DNA from: Adhaeribacter swui
Lineage (GTDB): Bacteria; Bacteroidota; Bacteroidia; Cytophagales; Hymenobacteraceae
Length of the DNA stretch: 64,000 bases
Direction: 5' to 3'
Assembly: GCF_014217805.1 (NCBI RefSeq)
Contig: NZ_CP055156.1
Span: 4,408,585 to 4,472,584 of the forward strand
Shown here: one piece after another, positions 8,095-16,795 of the stretch
Layout of the letters: each line of letters starts with the position of its first letter
Position numbering within the stretch: the first letter of the stretch is position 1
Position numbers and translations under genes: made by a program
Notes under the pieces: model-generated
The model's input: only the letters and a program-made list of their open reading frames with translations
Database searches by the model: none
What the model was told of the DNA's origin: nothing

Positions 8095-8607
8095 ATGAAA
8101 CAAAAAGCTGTTTTTTTAGACCGCGATGGCGTATTAAACGTAGAACGCGGCGACTATACGTATTTGCCCGAAGATTTTATTCTGGAAGAAAAAGTACCGG
8201 AAGCCTTAGCTTTATTAAAAGAAAATGGATTTTTGTTAATTGTAGTAACCAACCAGGGCGGTTTGGCCAAAGAATTATTTACCCGGGCGCAAATGCAAGC
8301 CTGCCACCAAAAGCTCCAGCAAAATTGCCGGGATATCATCGATGCCATTTACTACGCGCCTTCCCATCCGGCGGTATCGGCTTCGTTGGCGCGCAAACCC
8401 GGTTCGTTAATGCTGGAAAAAGCCATCGCTAAATTTAACATTGATCCGTCCAAATCGTGGATGGTGGGCGACCAGTTACGTGACATGCAAGCGGCTGGGA
8501 AAGTACACGTAAAAGGAATTTTAGTGGGGCCGCACCCGCCGGAAACGTACCTTCAACAGCGTACTAATTTATGGGATGCTACTCAGTTGATCTTAAGCCA
8601 TAAATAA
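8095..8607 (+). CDS. HAD phosphatase, GmhB/histidinol-phosphatase family
   Basis: A 170-residue HAD hydrolase with all core motifs: FLDRDGVLN at 7-15 (nucleophile Asp9, acid Asp11), VTNQGG at 51-56, Lys101 in ARKPGSLML and VGDQLRDMQAA at 124-134. The closest characterised relatives are D,D-heptose 1,7-bisphosphate phosphatase and histidinol-phosphate phosphatase. The zinc loop of classical GmhB, which has cysteines and histidines before the RKP motif, is degraded: the segment APSHPAVSASLARKP (88-102) keeps one His and no Cys. The exact substrate is therefore uncertain, though heptose or another sugar phosphate is likely. A terminator follows immediately. Confidence 0.82.
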   Translation: MKQKAVFLDRDGVLNVERGDYTYLPEDFILEEKVPEALALLKENGFLLIVVTNQGGLAKELFTRAQMQACHQKLQQNCRDIIDAIYYAPSHPAVSASLARKPGSLMLEKAIAKFNIDPSKSWMVGDQLRDMQAAGKVHVKGILVGPHPPETYLQQRTNLWDATQLILSHK

Positions 8608-8636
8608 AAAAACCGGCTCTGGCCGGTTTTTTTATT
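8605..8636. terminator. Rho-independent terminator
   Basis: Stem AAACCGGC with GCCGGTTT around a four-base loop, flanked by A and T runs, directly after the gmhB-like stop. It can serve both this gene and the convergent small lipoprotein gene. Confidence 0.85.
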
Positions 8637-8659
8637 TATCTGAAAAAGCATGAAAACGA

Positions 8660-8815
8660 TTAAATTCTATTTTTTTCAATCGTGGTATTAGCCTTTACCA
8701 TTTGGGAAGCGGGGCTTTTAACGGCATCCTTTTTAGTGTAAGCCGGACAAGGCACAGATCTGCACGAGCTTAACCCTACTAAGCAAACGGCGCCAACAAC
8801 AAGTAACTTTTTCAT
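8660..8815 (-). CDS. Small lipoprotein, 51 residues
   Basis: The minus strand from the ATG at 8815 encodes 51 residues ending at TAA (8662-8660). The first 18 form a textbook lipoprotein signal: MKK, a hydrophobic core and the lipobox LSSC (Cys18). The mature part is short and polar, beginning CRSVPCPAY, with a second cysteine at 23. Tiny lipoproteins with a CPAY-like motif just after the acylated cysteine are frequent in Cytophagales and have no known function. It lies alone, its 3' end facing the terminator at 8605-8636. The signal peptide makes it credible despite its length. Confidence 0.72.
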   Translation of the reverse strand: MKKLLVVGAVCLVGLSSCRSVPCPAYTKKDAVKSPASQMVKANTTIEKNRI

Positions 8816-8896
8816 ATATGATTTTTAGTATCTTTATATAATGCAAAAATACATAAATATTACTGGTATTATAAAATAAACGAACAACTTTTTTTT

Positions 8897-10297
8897 CTAT
8901 TGTTTATAGCCTAATATTTTTAACATCGAATCGCTATCCTGCTCATCTGCAAACATTTTAGTTTTCAGGTGGCCGTTCTCGTCGCGATCGATGATAACAT
9001 GGCGCGGGGCCGGTATTAAACAGTGTTTAATGCCCCCGTAACCACTCAACGACTCCTGGTAAGCGCCGGTATGGAAGAATCCAATGTATAACGGTTCTTT
9101 CTCCTCGGAAGTTATAGTGGGTAAAAACACCTGGAACGAGTGCGTCTCGGAATTATAATAATCCTGGCTGTCGCAGGTTAAGCCGCCAATTTGCACCCGC
9201 CGGTAACCTTTATTTAAATGGTTAATAGCCAATAAAATATACCGCTGGCTCAAAGCCCATGAATCTGGCAAGTTGGTAATAAACGAGCCATCAATCATGT
9301 ACCACAATTCTTTGTCGTTCTGTAATTTTAAATCCAGAATGGAATAAATATTGGCGCCGCTCTCACCAACGGTAAAAATACCAAACTCAGTAAAAATATT
9401 CGGTTCCGGCACGCCTTCGGCCTGGCAAATACGCTGGATAGTACGCAGAATTTCTTCTACCATGTAGCGGTAGTTGTATTCTGATTGAATGGACGTTTTA
9501 ATCGGGAAACCGCCGCCAATATCAATGCTGTCCAGTTCCGGGCAAACTTTCTTCAGTTCGCAATACTTATGCACGAACCGGCTTAATTCTGACCAGTAAT
9601 ACGAGGTGTCTTTAATGCCGCTGTTTATAAAATAATGCAGCATTTTTAATTCGAATTTTGGATCGTCTTTAATTTTATTTAAATAAAGATCTACCACATC
9701 GTTGTACCGGATGCCCAAACGTGAGGTATAAAATTCAAATTTTGGTTCTTCGTCGGAAGCTACCCGAATACCCAGGCGGCATTTTTCGGTTACGTGCTCT
9801 TTGTAATAATCAATTTCCGAAAGGTTATCCAGAATAGGGGTAACATTGTAAAACCCGTCGTTAATTAACTCGGCGATGTAGCTTTTGTATAGTTCGCGTT
9901 TAAAGCCGTTGCAAATCACGTAACGGTCTTTGGTTAATTTTCCCTTTTCGTACAAAGCCCGGATAATCGGAATATCGTACGAGGACGAAGTTTCGATGTG
10001 AATGTCGTTTTTTAACCCTTCTTCCAGCACAAAAGAAAAGTGCGACGACTTGGTGCAGTAGCAATACGTATAAGTACCTTGGTAATTCAGCTTTTCCATT
10101 GATTCGCGGAACAGCTTTTTGGCCTTCTGAATCTGGGAACTGATTTTGGGTAAATAAGTAAGCTTAAGCGGAGTACCGTATTCTTTAATGATTTCGAGCA
10201 GCGGAATGCCGTTAAAAATCATTTGATCATCTTCTACGTGAAATTCTTCGGTGGGAAAATCAAAAGTTTGGTTTATTAAATCGATGTATTTATCCAT
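8897..10297 (-). CDS. speA: Arginine decarboxylase (PLP fold type III)
   Basis: A 466-residue enzyme of the alanine-racemase-like fold used by biosynthetic arginine decarboxylases; the short form lacking the E. coli insert is usual in Bacteroidota. The PLP lysine is probably Lys83 in YCTKSSHF, the phosphate-binding glycines are IGGGFP at 260-265 and the catalytic CDSQD is at 375-379. It converts arginine to agmatine, the entry to polyamine synthesis. It is divergent from an arginase gene, so two arginine-consuming routes share one intergenic region. No agmatine-processing gene is present in the window. The symbol is by function; bacterial SpeA proteins are longer. Confidence 0.88.
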   Translation of the reverse strand: MDKYIDLINQTFDFPTEEFHVEDDQMIFNGIPLLEIIKEYGTPLKLTYLPKISSQIQKAKKLFRESMEKLNYQGTYTYCYCTKSSHFSFVLEEGLKNDIHIETSSSYDIPIIRALYEKGKLTKDRYVICNGFKRELYKSYIAELINDGFYNVTPILDNLSEIDYYKEHVTEKCRLGIRVASDEEPKFEFYTSRLGIRYNDVVDLYLNKIKDDPKFELKMLHYFINSGIKDTSYYWSELSRFVHKYCELKKVCPELDSIDIGGGFPIKTSIQSEYNYRYMVEEILRTIQRICQAEGVPEPNIFTEFGIFTVGESGANIYSILDLKLQNDKELWYMIDGSFITNLPDSWALSQRYILLAINHLNKGYRRVQIGGLTCDSQDYYNSETHSFQVFLPTITSEEKEPLYIGFFHTGAYQESLSGYGGIKHCLIPAPRHVIIDRDENGHLKTKMFADEQDSDSMLKILGYKQ

Positions 10298-10344
10298 GCT
10301 AGGTTTAACTCTCTGCGGGCGATGTAAAATTGTTTGTATTTTAC

Positions 10345-10352
10345 CATCTTTG
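10345..10352 (+). promoter_or_regulatory. Probable -7 element of the arginase gene
   Basis: CATCTTTG matches TAnnTTTG at seven of eight positions. Transcription would start near 10358, downstream of the first in-frame ATG (10334), which supports the ATG at 10376 as the real start. Confidence 0.45.
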
Positions 10353-10375
10353 CAAAAGATTGTTGTGTTATTGTT

Positions 10376-11338
10376 ATGTTAACTAATAAAAACATAAAAC
10401 TTATTGAGGTACGTTCAGAACTCGGAGCCGGCACGCGGGGAGCGAGCATGGGCATTGATGCGCTGAAAGTGGCCTGCCTGAATAAACAATCAGATTACTT
10501 TAAGCGTTTCATTTCTACGGAAGTTGCTAATTTAAATTACGTACTTTTCGACCGCAATTTATTTCCGTTTGCCAAATACATCGATTCTATTTTAACTGTG
10601 CAAAAAAGCATTGCCTCTACGGTGCAGCAAACCATGGTGCAAGGTATGTTTCCGTTGGTGCTGGCCGGCGACCACTCAAATGCCGCCGGAACTATTGCGG
10701 GCATTAAAGCCGCTAACCGCGATAAAACCCTGGGGGTGGTTTGGATTGATGCGCACGCCGATTGCCATTCGCCATTTACCACGCCATCAGGTAATGTGCA
10801 CGGCATGCCTTTAGGAATTGCTTTAAACGAAGACAACCTCTGCTGCCAGGTAAATAACCCAGACCTCGAAACCTTGTTTTTCTGGAACGTGCTGAAAAGG
10901 GTGGGCGGCGAAGGCCCCAAGTTAAAACACGAACACTTAGTGTACGTAATGGTGCGCTCTACCGAAGAACCGGAAAATACGTTAATGCAGCAACACGGGA
11001 TTAAAAACTACAAATACGCAGAGTTTAACGAAAAAGGCCCGCAACAAGTAGGGCAGGAGGTGCTGGAGCGTTTAAAAGATTGCGATATCATTTACGTATC
11101 TTTCGACGTGGATAGCTTAGATCCAAAATTTTCGCGGGGAACGGGTACGCCGGTAGCTATTGGTTTGTCGGTTACCCAGGCTCAGGAGCTATGTTATACT
11201 TTATGCCTCAGTCCTAAAGTATGTTGTTTTGAAATGGTAGAAATTAACCCCATGCTGGATATTAAAAATACCATGGCCAAAAATGCCTTTCGTATTCTGG
11301 AACTTGCCACCGAAGCTATTTTAAGCCGGACAGGCTAA
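10376..11338 (+). CDS. rocF: Arginase/ureohydrolase
   Basis: A 320-residue ureohydrolase from the ATG at 10376; an upstream in-frame ATG at 10334 would add 14 residues unlike the family and precede the promoter. Manganese ligands are visible: GDHS (98-101, His100), DAHAD (125-129) and DVDSLDP (244-250). The GNVHGMPL stretch (139-146) is of arginase rather than agmatinase type. The enzyme would hydrolyse arginine to ornithine and urea. Its divergence from arginine decarboxylase, and argS 190 bases downstream, make this an arginine-centred neighbourhood. Formiminoglutamase or agmatinase activity is less likely but not excluded. Confidence 0.85.
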   Translation: MLTNKNIKLIEVRSELGAGTRGASMGIDALKVACLNKQSDYFKRFISTEVANLNYVLFDRNLFPFAKYIDSILTVQKSIASTVQQTMVQGMFPLVLAGDHSNAAGTIAGIKAANRDKTLGVVWIDAHADCHSPFTTPSGNVHGMPLGIALNEDNLCCQVNNPDLETLFFWNVLKRVGGEGPKLKHEHLVYVMVRSTEEPENTLMQQHGIKNYKYAEFNEKGPQQVGQEVLERLKDCDIIYVSFDVDSLDPKFSRGTGTPVAIGLSVTQAQELCYTLCLSPKVCCFEMVEINPMLDIKNTMAKNAFRILELATEAILSRTG

Positions 11339-11528
11339 TTTTTTAAATTCGACTATTTAGATCTTGGTTCTATAAAATTTAAAAAATAGTAATAACAATA
11401 ATTAAACAGCGCTACCGGCTTAAAACACTAAAAAACGCATGCTCCGGTAGCATTTAAAGAAATATAACCGGGTAAAATAATTTTAACGTTTGTTTTATTT
11501 GCCCAAAACTAAACTTTAGTACTCCTGT

Positions 11529-13322
11529 ATGATTGAATTACAACAAGCTATTGCCCAAAGTATCAGCGAAGCCCTTCTGAATTTATATTCCATTACCGTA
11601 GAACCAACGGCCATTGCCTTGCAGCCCACCCGCAAAGAATTTGCCGGTACTTTTACTTTTGTAACTTTCCCATATACCAAAACCATCGGCAAAACCCCCG
11701 ACCTGATAGGAGTAGAGTTAGGCAAATACCTGAAAGAAAATACCGGTGAGGTTTACAGCTACAACGTGGTGAAAGGTTTTTTAAACCTGGAAATAGATGA
11801 TGCAATTTGGGCCAACGTGTTCCAGCAATTAGCCAACGATCCGGATTTTGGTTACGCTAAAACTAAGAAAAGCAAAGTAGTAGTAGAGTATTCTTCGCCC
11901 AACACCAACAAACCTTTGCACCTGGGGCATTTACGCAATAACTTTTTAGGGTACTCCGTAGCCGAAATTTTAAAAGCCAACGGCCACGAGGTAGTAAAAG
12001 TAAATCTGGTAAACGACCGGGGCATTCACATCTGCAAATCCATGCTGGCGTACCAATTATTCGGGCACAACGAAACCCCCGAAAGTGCCGGCATTAAAGG
12101 CGACCATCTGGCGGGTAAATATTACGTGCTCTTCGATAAAGCGTATAAATCAGAGATTGACGAACTGGTATCGAGTGGCATGGAGGTAGATAAAGCTAAA
12201 AAAGAAGCCCCCTTAATGCGGCAAGCGCAGGAAATGTTGCAGCGCTGGGAGCAAGGCGATGCCGCCACCATCCAACTCTGGCAGCAAATGAACGGCTGGG
12301 TGTACGCGGGTTTTGATGAAACTTACAAAAACATCGGCGTAGACTTTGATAAATTTTACTACGAATCACAAACGTATTTACTCGGTAAATCAACGGTAGA
12401 AGAAGGTTTAGCCAAAGAAGTATTTTTTAAAAAACCGGACGGTTCGGTGTGGGTAAACTTAGCCGACGAAGGTTTAGATGAGAAATTAGTGCTGCGGGCC
12501 GATGGAACTTCGGTGTACATTACCCAGGATTTAGGCACTGCCGAGTTAAAGTACCAGGATTTTAACTACGATTCATCCATTTACGTGATTGCCGATGAGC
12601 AGAATTACCACATGCAGGTGTTGCAGGCTATTCTTAAAAAATTAGGCAAGCCTTATGCCGGCGGCATTTATCATTTATCATACGGCATGGTAGATTTGCC
12701 TTCGGGCAAAATGAAATCGCGGGAAGGAACGGTGGTGGATGCCGATGAACTGGTAGCCGAGATGATAGAAACGGCCCACAAACAAACCGACGAACTAGGC
12801 AAGATTGAAGGATTTACCGAAGCCGAAGCGCAGCACTTGTATCATACATTAGCCATGGGAGCGCTCAAGTATTTTCTGCTAAAAGTTGATCCAAAAAAGC
12901 GCATGCTGTTTAACCCAGAAGAATCGATCAGCTTTATTGGTAATACGGGGCCTTTTATCCAGTATACCCACGCCCGCATTGCGGCTATTTTGCGTAAAGC
13001 CGCCGAGTTAAATATTCCGACTGATTTACAAGCTTATGCCGGTGTAAAATCTTTTCACGAAACAGAACGGGAGGTAATTACCCAATTGGCCGCCTTCCCG
13101 AATGTGGTGCAGGAAGCTGCCAATTTATATGCTCCATCGGTAATAGGGCAGTACGCTTATGAGTTAGCCAAAACCTATAACCGCTTTTATACCGAAGTTT
13201 CTATTTTTCAGGAAACCGATCCGGCGGCCTTAAGCTTTCGGGTTACTTTATCCAGAATGGTGGCTCAAACCATTAAACGGGCCATGCTGCTATTAGGCAT
13301 TGAAGTACCGGAGCGCATGTAG
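11529..13322 (+). CDS. argS: Arginyl-tRNA synthetase
   Basis: A 597-residue class I synthetase of full length. It shows the N-terminal arginyl domain, SPNTNKPLHLGHLRNN (123-138) with the HIGH-type signature HLGH at 131-134, a KMKSREGT loop near residue 397 replacing KMSKS as usual in ArgRS, and a C-terminal DALR anticodon-binding domain ending in MLLLGIEVPERM. It charges tRNA-Arg in the cytosol. The ATG at 11529 gives the expected N-terminus. It follows arginase on the same strand but with a 190-base gap and is probably expressed separately. Confidence 0.96.
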   Translation: MIELQQAIAQSISEALLNLYSITVEPTAIALQPTRKEFAGTFTFVTFPYTKTIGKTPDLIGVELGKYLKENTGEVYSYNVVKGFLNLEIDDAIWANVFQQLANDPDFGYAKTKKSKVVVEYSSPNTNKPLHLGHLRNNFLGYSVAEILKANGHEVVKVNLVNDRGIHICKSMLAYQLFGHNETPESAGIKGDHLAGKYYVLFDKAYKSEIDELVSSGMEVDKAKKEAPLMRQAQEMLQRWEQGDAATIQLWQQMNGWVYAGFDETYKNIGVDFDKFYYESQTYLLGKSTVEEGLAKEVFFKKPDGSVWVNLADEGLDEKLVLRADGTSVYITQDLGTAELKYQDFNYDSSIYVIADEQNYHMQVLQAILKKLGKPYAGGIYHLSYGMVDLPSGKMKSREGTVVDADELVAEMIETAHKQTDELGKIEGFTEAEAQHLYHTLAMGALKYFLLKVDPKKRMLFNPEESISFIGNTGPFIQYTHARIAAILRKAAELNIPTDLQAYAGVKSFHETEREVITQLAAFPNVVQEAANLYAPSVIGQYAYELAKTYNRFYTEVSIFQETDPAALSFRVTLSRMVAQTIKRAMLLLGIEVPERM

Positions 13323-13419
13323 GTTAGAGATTTGACACTAGACGTTAGATACTAGACTTAGATTCTTGTTACTGGCGCAAGTATTCAGCGAAGCATTACT
13401 GGTGTACGTGAACAAAGGG

Positions 13420-13439
13420 CGGCAGTCTGCTGACTGCCG
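13420..13439 (+). terminator. GC-rich hairpin downstream of argS
   Basis: CGGCAGTC and GACTGCCG pair perfectly around TGCT. No T run follows, but an 18-bp AT palindrome begins eight bases later; possible argS terminator or RNA-processing hairpin. Confidence 0.5.
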
Positions 13440-13446
13440 TACATGC

Positions 13447-13464
13447 TAAATTTTTAAAAATTTA
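13447..13464. repeat. AT palindrome TAAATTTTTAAAAATTTA
   Basis: A perfect 18-bp palindrome, identical to copies at 37925-37942 and 39153-39170. It belongs to the dispersed intergenic family with core TTTTTAAAAA described in the findings. Confidence 0.8.
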
Positions 13465-13516
13465 CATTTTTACGCGCTCCTAAAAAGCAAATTACCGGTA
13501 AAATGGTTAAACAAAT

Positions 13517-14125
13517 ATGAAATACCTGGGTATACTTCTGTTATTATGGCTGCCATTTGCTTGTCAGCAGTCTACTAAGGCCAAAGAACAATCTACTCCA
13601 CCCGAAACAACCGTTATGGAAACAACAACAGAACACGTAGAAGGAAACAAACCTTCGGTTTATGATTTTAGATTTAAAACTCTGGATGGTTCAGAAATTA
13701 ACCTGAACGAGTTTAAAGGCCGCAAAATGCTGCTGGTAAACGTGGCCTCGGAGTGTGGTTTTACGCCGCAGTATAAAGAACTGCAGCAACTTTACGACCA
13801 GTACGGCACCAAGGTAGTGGTAATTGGTTTCCCGGCTAACGATTTTGGCGGTCAGGAACCCGGCTCTAATCAGGAAATTGCGGCATTTTGCGAAAAGAAC
13901 TATGGCGTTACTTTTCCGGTAGTAGAAAAAATTGCAGTAACTGGCCCGGAACAGCATCCTTTGTACAAGTACTTATCCAGCAAATCTTTAAACGGCATAA
14001 CCGACGAGGCACCTACCTGGAACTTCTGCAAATATTTAATTAACGAAGACGGCAAAGTAGTGCAGTTTTTCTCATCGAAAGTAGCGCCTATGAGCGAAGA
14101 AATAATCGCGGCTATTCAAAAATAA
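13517..14125 (+). CDS. Lipoprotein glutathione peroxidase (Cys type)
   Basis: A 202-residue protein: lipoprotein signal with lipobox LPFAC (Cys16), a Thr/Glu-rich linker to about 45, then a complete GPx domain. The catalytic tetrad is visible as Cys80 in VNVASECGFT, Gln113 in FGGQEPG and Trp168-Asn169 in TWNFCKYL. Cysteine replaces selenocysteine; Cys125 in AAFCEKNYG is placed like the resolving cysteine of thioredoxin-dependent GPx. It should reduce peroxides at the cell envelope. Most bacterial GPx proteins are cytosolic, so the lipid anchor is notable. menA follows 13 bases later and is probably co-transcribed. Confidence 0.9.
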   Translation: MKYLGILLLLWLPFACQQSTKAKEQSTPPETTVMETTTEHVEGNKPSVYDFRFKTLDGSEINLNEFKGRKMLLVNVASECGFTPQYKELQQLYDQYGTKVVVIGFPANDFGGQEPGSNQEIAAFCEKNYGVTFPVVEKIAVTGPEQHPLYKYLSSKSLNGITDEAPTWNFCKYLINEDGKVVQFFSSKVAPMSEEIIAAIQK

Positions 14126-14138
14126 AAAATTTTAAAAA

Positions 14139-15068
14139 TTGGCTTCATCTTCTTCCATTCAGTCGCCTGGTAAAGTAAAGGCCTGGGTTTCGGCCTTTCG
14201 GCTCCGTACGTTGCCTTTAGCTTTGGCCAGTATCGGCATGGGAAGTTTTCTGGCCGCATCGCAAGGTAAATTTAACTTTACGATTGTGTTTTTATGCGCC
14301 CTTACTACCGTACTTCTGCAGGTTTTATCTAACCTGGCCAACGATTACGGCGACTCGCAGCACGGGGCGGATAGCCTGCACCGCGAAGGTCCTTCCCGCG
14401 CGGTGCAAGCGGGGCATATTAACGCCACCGAAATGAAAAAGGCTATTTACCTGACGGCTTTTTTAAGTTTAGTATCCGGAGTGCTGCTTTTGTTTTTGGC
14501 GCTGGGCACGCACGGCATTTACCTTTTTTTTACTTTTCTGGCTTTGGGCCTGGTGTGCATCTGGGCGGCAGTATCGTATACGGCGGGCAGTAAACCTTAC
14601 GGCTACGCGGGCTTAGGCGATATTGCCGTGTTTGTGTTTTTTGGTTTAGTCGGGGTCTTAGGTACGTATTTTTTGCAAACCGGCGTGTTAACCGCCGATA
14701 TGTTTTGGCCAGCGGCCAGCCTGGGTTTTTTTTCCACGGGAGTGCTCAACATAAACAACATCCGCGATATCCGGTCGGATGAACTGGCTGGTAAACGCTC
14801 GATACCTGTAAGATTAGGGCCGCAGCGTGCCCGGGTGTATCATTGGTTTTTGTTAGCCGCCGGTTTACTTTCCGGAATTATATACGTGGGTTTAAACTAC
14901 CATTCGCCGGGGCAATTTTTGTTTTTAATTACCTTACCGCTTTTTTTTAGAATCGGTACCCACGTATACCGCCTGCAACAACCCGCCCAGCTTGACCCTT
15001 ATTTAAAACAAATGGCTTTAAGCACCATGCTTTTTGTTTTGCTATTTGGCATCGGGCAAATTTTGTGA
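14139..15068 (+). CDS. menA: 1,4-dihydroxy-2-naphthoate polyprenyltransferase
   Basis: A 309-residue integral membrane prenyltransferase with about nine helices. The first aspartate motif is NDYGDSQHGAD (68-78); the second is NNIRDIRSDELAGKRS (about 207-222). The start is TTG at 14139: the next ATG (GMGSF) would remove the conserved SAFRLRTLPLALASI segment, so the TTG start is preferred. MenA joins a polyprenyl chain to dihydroxynaphthoate to make demethylmenaquinone, the quinone that the complex I encoded at 26348-34531 would reduce. An AT-palindrome copy directly abuts the start codon. Confidence 0.92.
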   Translation: MASSSSIQSPGKVKAWVSAFRLRTLPLALASIGMGSFLAASQGKFNFTIVFLCALTTVLLQVLSNLANDYGDSQHGADSLHREGPSRAVQAGHINATEMKKAIYLTAFLSLVSGVLLLFLALGTHGIYLFFTFLALGLVCIWAAVSYTAGSKPYGYAGLGDIAVFVFFGLVGVLGTYFLQTGVLTADMFWPAASLGFFSTGVLNINNIRDIRSDELAGKRSIPVRLGPQRARVYHWFLLAAGLLSGIIYVGLNYHSPGQFLFLITLPLFFRIGTHVYRLQQPAQLDPYLKQMALSTMLFVLLFGIGQIL

Positions 15069-15121
15069 ACTAGTTAAATCTAATAGTTAGAAGTAGTTGC
15101 TGCTATACTAGCTTTGCTGTT

Positions 15122-15160
15122 GTTCTTTGGAGACGGTAACCGGCTCCAAAGAACTTTCCT
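15122..15160 (+). terminator. Possible menA terminator
   Basis: GTTCTTTGGAG (15122-15132) pairs with CTCCAAAGAAC (15144-15154) around an 11-base loop, followed by a weak T-rich run. Confidence 0.5.
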
Positions 15161-15248
15161 TACCAACAAGCAAAATTCAGGATAGCTTGTATATAGTATT
15201 AGGTATAAGCGATACCTAAACTTAAAATTCTTAGAAATTATAAAAATT

Positions 15249-15307
15249 AAAAATCCTTGGTTAACCCAATCATTTAAATACAGGTTAGCCAAGGATTTTT
15301 AAATTTT
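15249..15307. terminator. Bidirectional terminator between menA and helicase genes
   Basis: An 18-base arm at 15249-15266 pairs with 15283-15300 with one mismatch; A/T runs flank both sides. It lies between convergent genes. Confidence 0.8.
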
Positions 15308-15319
15308 TTTGGACTTCAA

Positions 15320-16795
15320 TTACTCTTCGCTTTGTACGGCAGGAGTAGCTTCTGATGCTGGGGTTTCGCCGGTGGATTTATTGCTGCGTTTTTTATTAAA
15401 CCGCGGTTTGGGCTTATACAATTCTTTTGGTCGGTCCTGTTGGTTTTCAGCCACTGGCTTAGGCCGCGAAGGTTTGGGTTTGTTCGATTTGGGTCTTCTT
15501 TCTTTGGGGACCACTGGTTCTGTCAATTTTGCATCCGGCGCAGTTGATTTTTGACCGGGTTTTTTGCGGGATTTATTCCGGGGTTTAGCACGGTCCGTGT
15601 CCCGGTGTTTGCTGGGTTCGAATGCGGGGCCCGGGCCAATTTCTTCTGGGTTTTCCAGCTTAGGTAATTCCCGTTCAATTAAACGTTCAATACGCTTAAC
15701 CCGGATTTGGTCTTTCTCGTTAATAAAAGTTATGGCAGTACCAGTGGTGGAAGCCCGCGCCGTCCGGCCAATCCGGTGAATGTAATCTTCGGCATCCTGG
15801 GGCACATCGTAATTTAAAATATGGCTGATATTATCAATATCAATGCCCCGGGACATGATATCCGTGGCCACCAAAATTTGAAATTGCTTGTTCCGGAAGC
15901 CTTGCAAAGTAGCTTCGCGTTCGTCCTGAGTGCGGTCGGAGGTAATGCCTTCGGCTTTGTGGCCCATCTTTTGTAAAATCCGCACAATTTCATTTACTGC
16001 CGATTTCCGGGACGTAAATATAATCATGCTTTGTACCGTTAAATCTTTCAGCAAATGCTCAAGTAATTTTGGTTTTTGCTTGTCATAAGTCAGGTACATG
16101 CGCTGGTCAATGCCTTCAGCGGGTTTAGAAATCGCCAGGTTTATTTCCTTCGGATTTTTCAAAATTTTGCGGGCCAGCTCCCGTATTTTCGGGGGCATAG
16201 TGGCTGAAAACATTAAAGTTTGCCGTTTAACCGGTAACTCACTTACTATCCGGAGTAAATCGGGCATAAAACCCATGTCCAGCATTTTATCGGCTTCGTC
16301 CAGAACCAGGTAATCCAGTTGGTCAAACTTTACGTAACCCATGTTCATATGCGCAATTAAGCGGCCGGGCGTGGCAATAATAATATCGGCCCCGCTGGTT
16401 ATAGCATTTTTTTGCTGGTCCCAGCTTTCGCCTTTGTTGCCGCCGTAAATAGCAATGGAAGTAGCCGAAACAAAATATGCAAAACCGGCAATCTGGTCGT
16501 CAATCTGCTTAGCCAGTTCGCGGGTGGGCACTAAAATTAATGTGCTGGTATGATTGTGGCCAGCGTGCGATATTTTATCCAGCAGCGGCAATACGTAAGC
16601 GGCGGTTTTACCGGTACCGGTTTGGGCGCAGGCAATTAAATCGTGTTGCTCCAGAATTACCGGAATAGCCGCCTGCTGAATAGGTGTCGGCTTCCGGAAG
16701 TTCATGGCATCGATACCGGCTAAGAGGTCATCGTGTAATTGGAAAGAATGAAAATCTTGTTCCAAAACAGGTTGATCATCGGGTTGAATATCCAT
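15320..16795 (-). CDS. DEAD-box RNA helicase, RhlE-like
   Basis: A 491-residue helicase with the ordered motifs of the family: Q motif FRKPTPIQQAAIP (33-45), Walker A AQTGTGKT (56-63), PTRELA, TPGR, VLDEADKML, SAT, and the C-terminal domain motifs IIFTSRK, TDIMSRGID and HRIGRTAR. The last roughly 110 residues form a Lys/Arg/Pro-rich unstructured tail ending in acidic residues, typical of RhlE proteins that bind structured RNA during ribosome assembly, RNA decay or cold adaptation. A probable -7 element (TATCTTTA on the minus strand, 16834-16827) lies 32 bases upstream. Monocistronic. Confidence 0.92.
   Translation of the reverse strand: MDIQPDDQPVLEQDFHSFQLHDDLLAGIDAMNFRKPTPIQQAAIPVILEQHDLIACAQTGTGKTAAYVLPLLDKISHAGHNHTSTLILVPTRELAKQIDDQIAGFAYFVSATSIAIYGGNKGESWDQQKNAITSGADIIIATPGRLIAHMNMGYVKFDQLDYLVLDEADKMLDMGFMPDLLRIVSELPVKRQTLMFSATMPPKIRELARKILKNPKEINLAISKPAEGIDQRMYLTYDKQKPKLLEHLLKDLTVQSMIIFTSRKSAVNEIVRILQKMGHKAEGITSDRTQDEREATLQGFRNKQFQILVATDIMSRGIDIDNISHILNYDVPQDAEDYIHRIGRTARASTTGTAITFINEKDQIRVKRIERLIERELPKLENPEEIGPGPAFEPSKHRDTDRAKPRNKSRKKPGQKSTAPDAKLTEPVVPKERRPKSNKPKPSRPKPVAENQQDRPKELYKPKPRFNKKRSNKSTGETPASEATPAVQSEE

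Noticed and set aside
10334-10375. Upstream in-frame start for arginase adding 14 residues
   Set aside because: The added residues are not family-like and the probable promoter lies within this stretch.
13517-14125. Selenocysteine in the glutathione peroxidase
   Set aside because: The catalytic position is encoded by TGT (Cys80) and no in-frame TGA is present.
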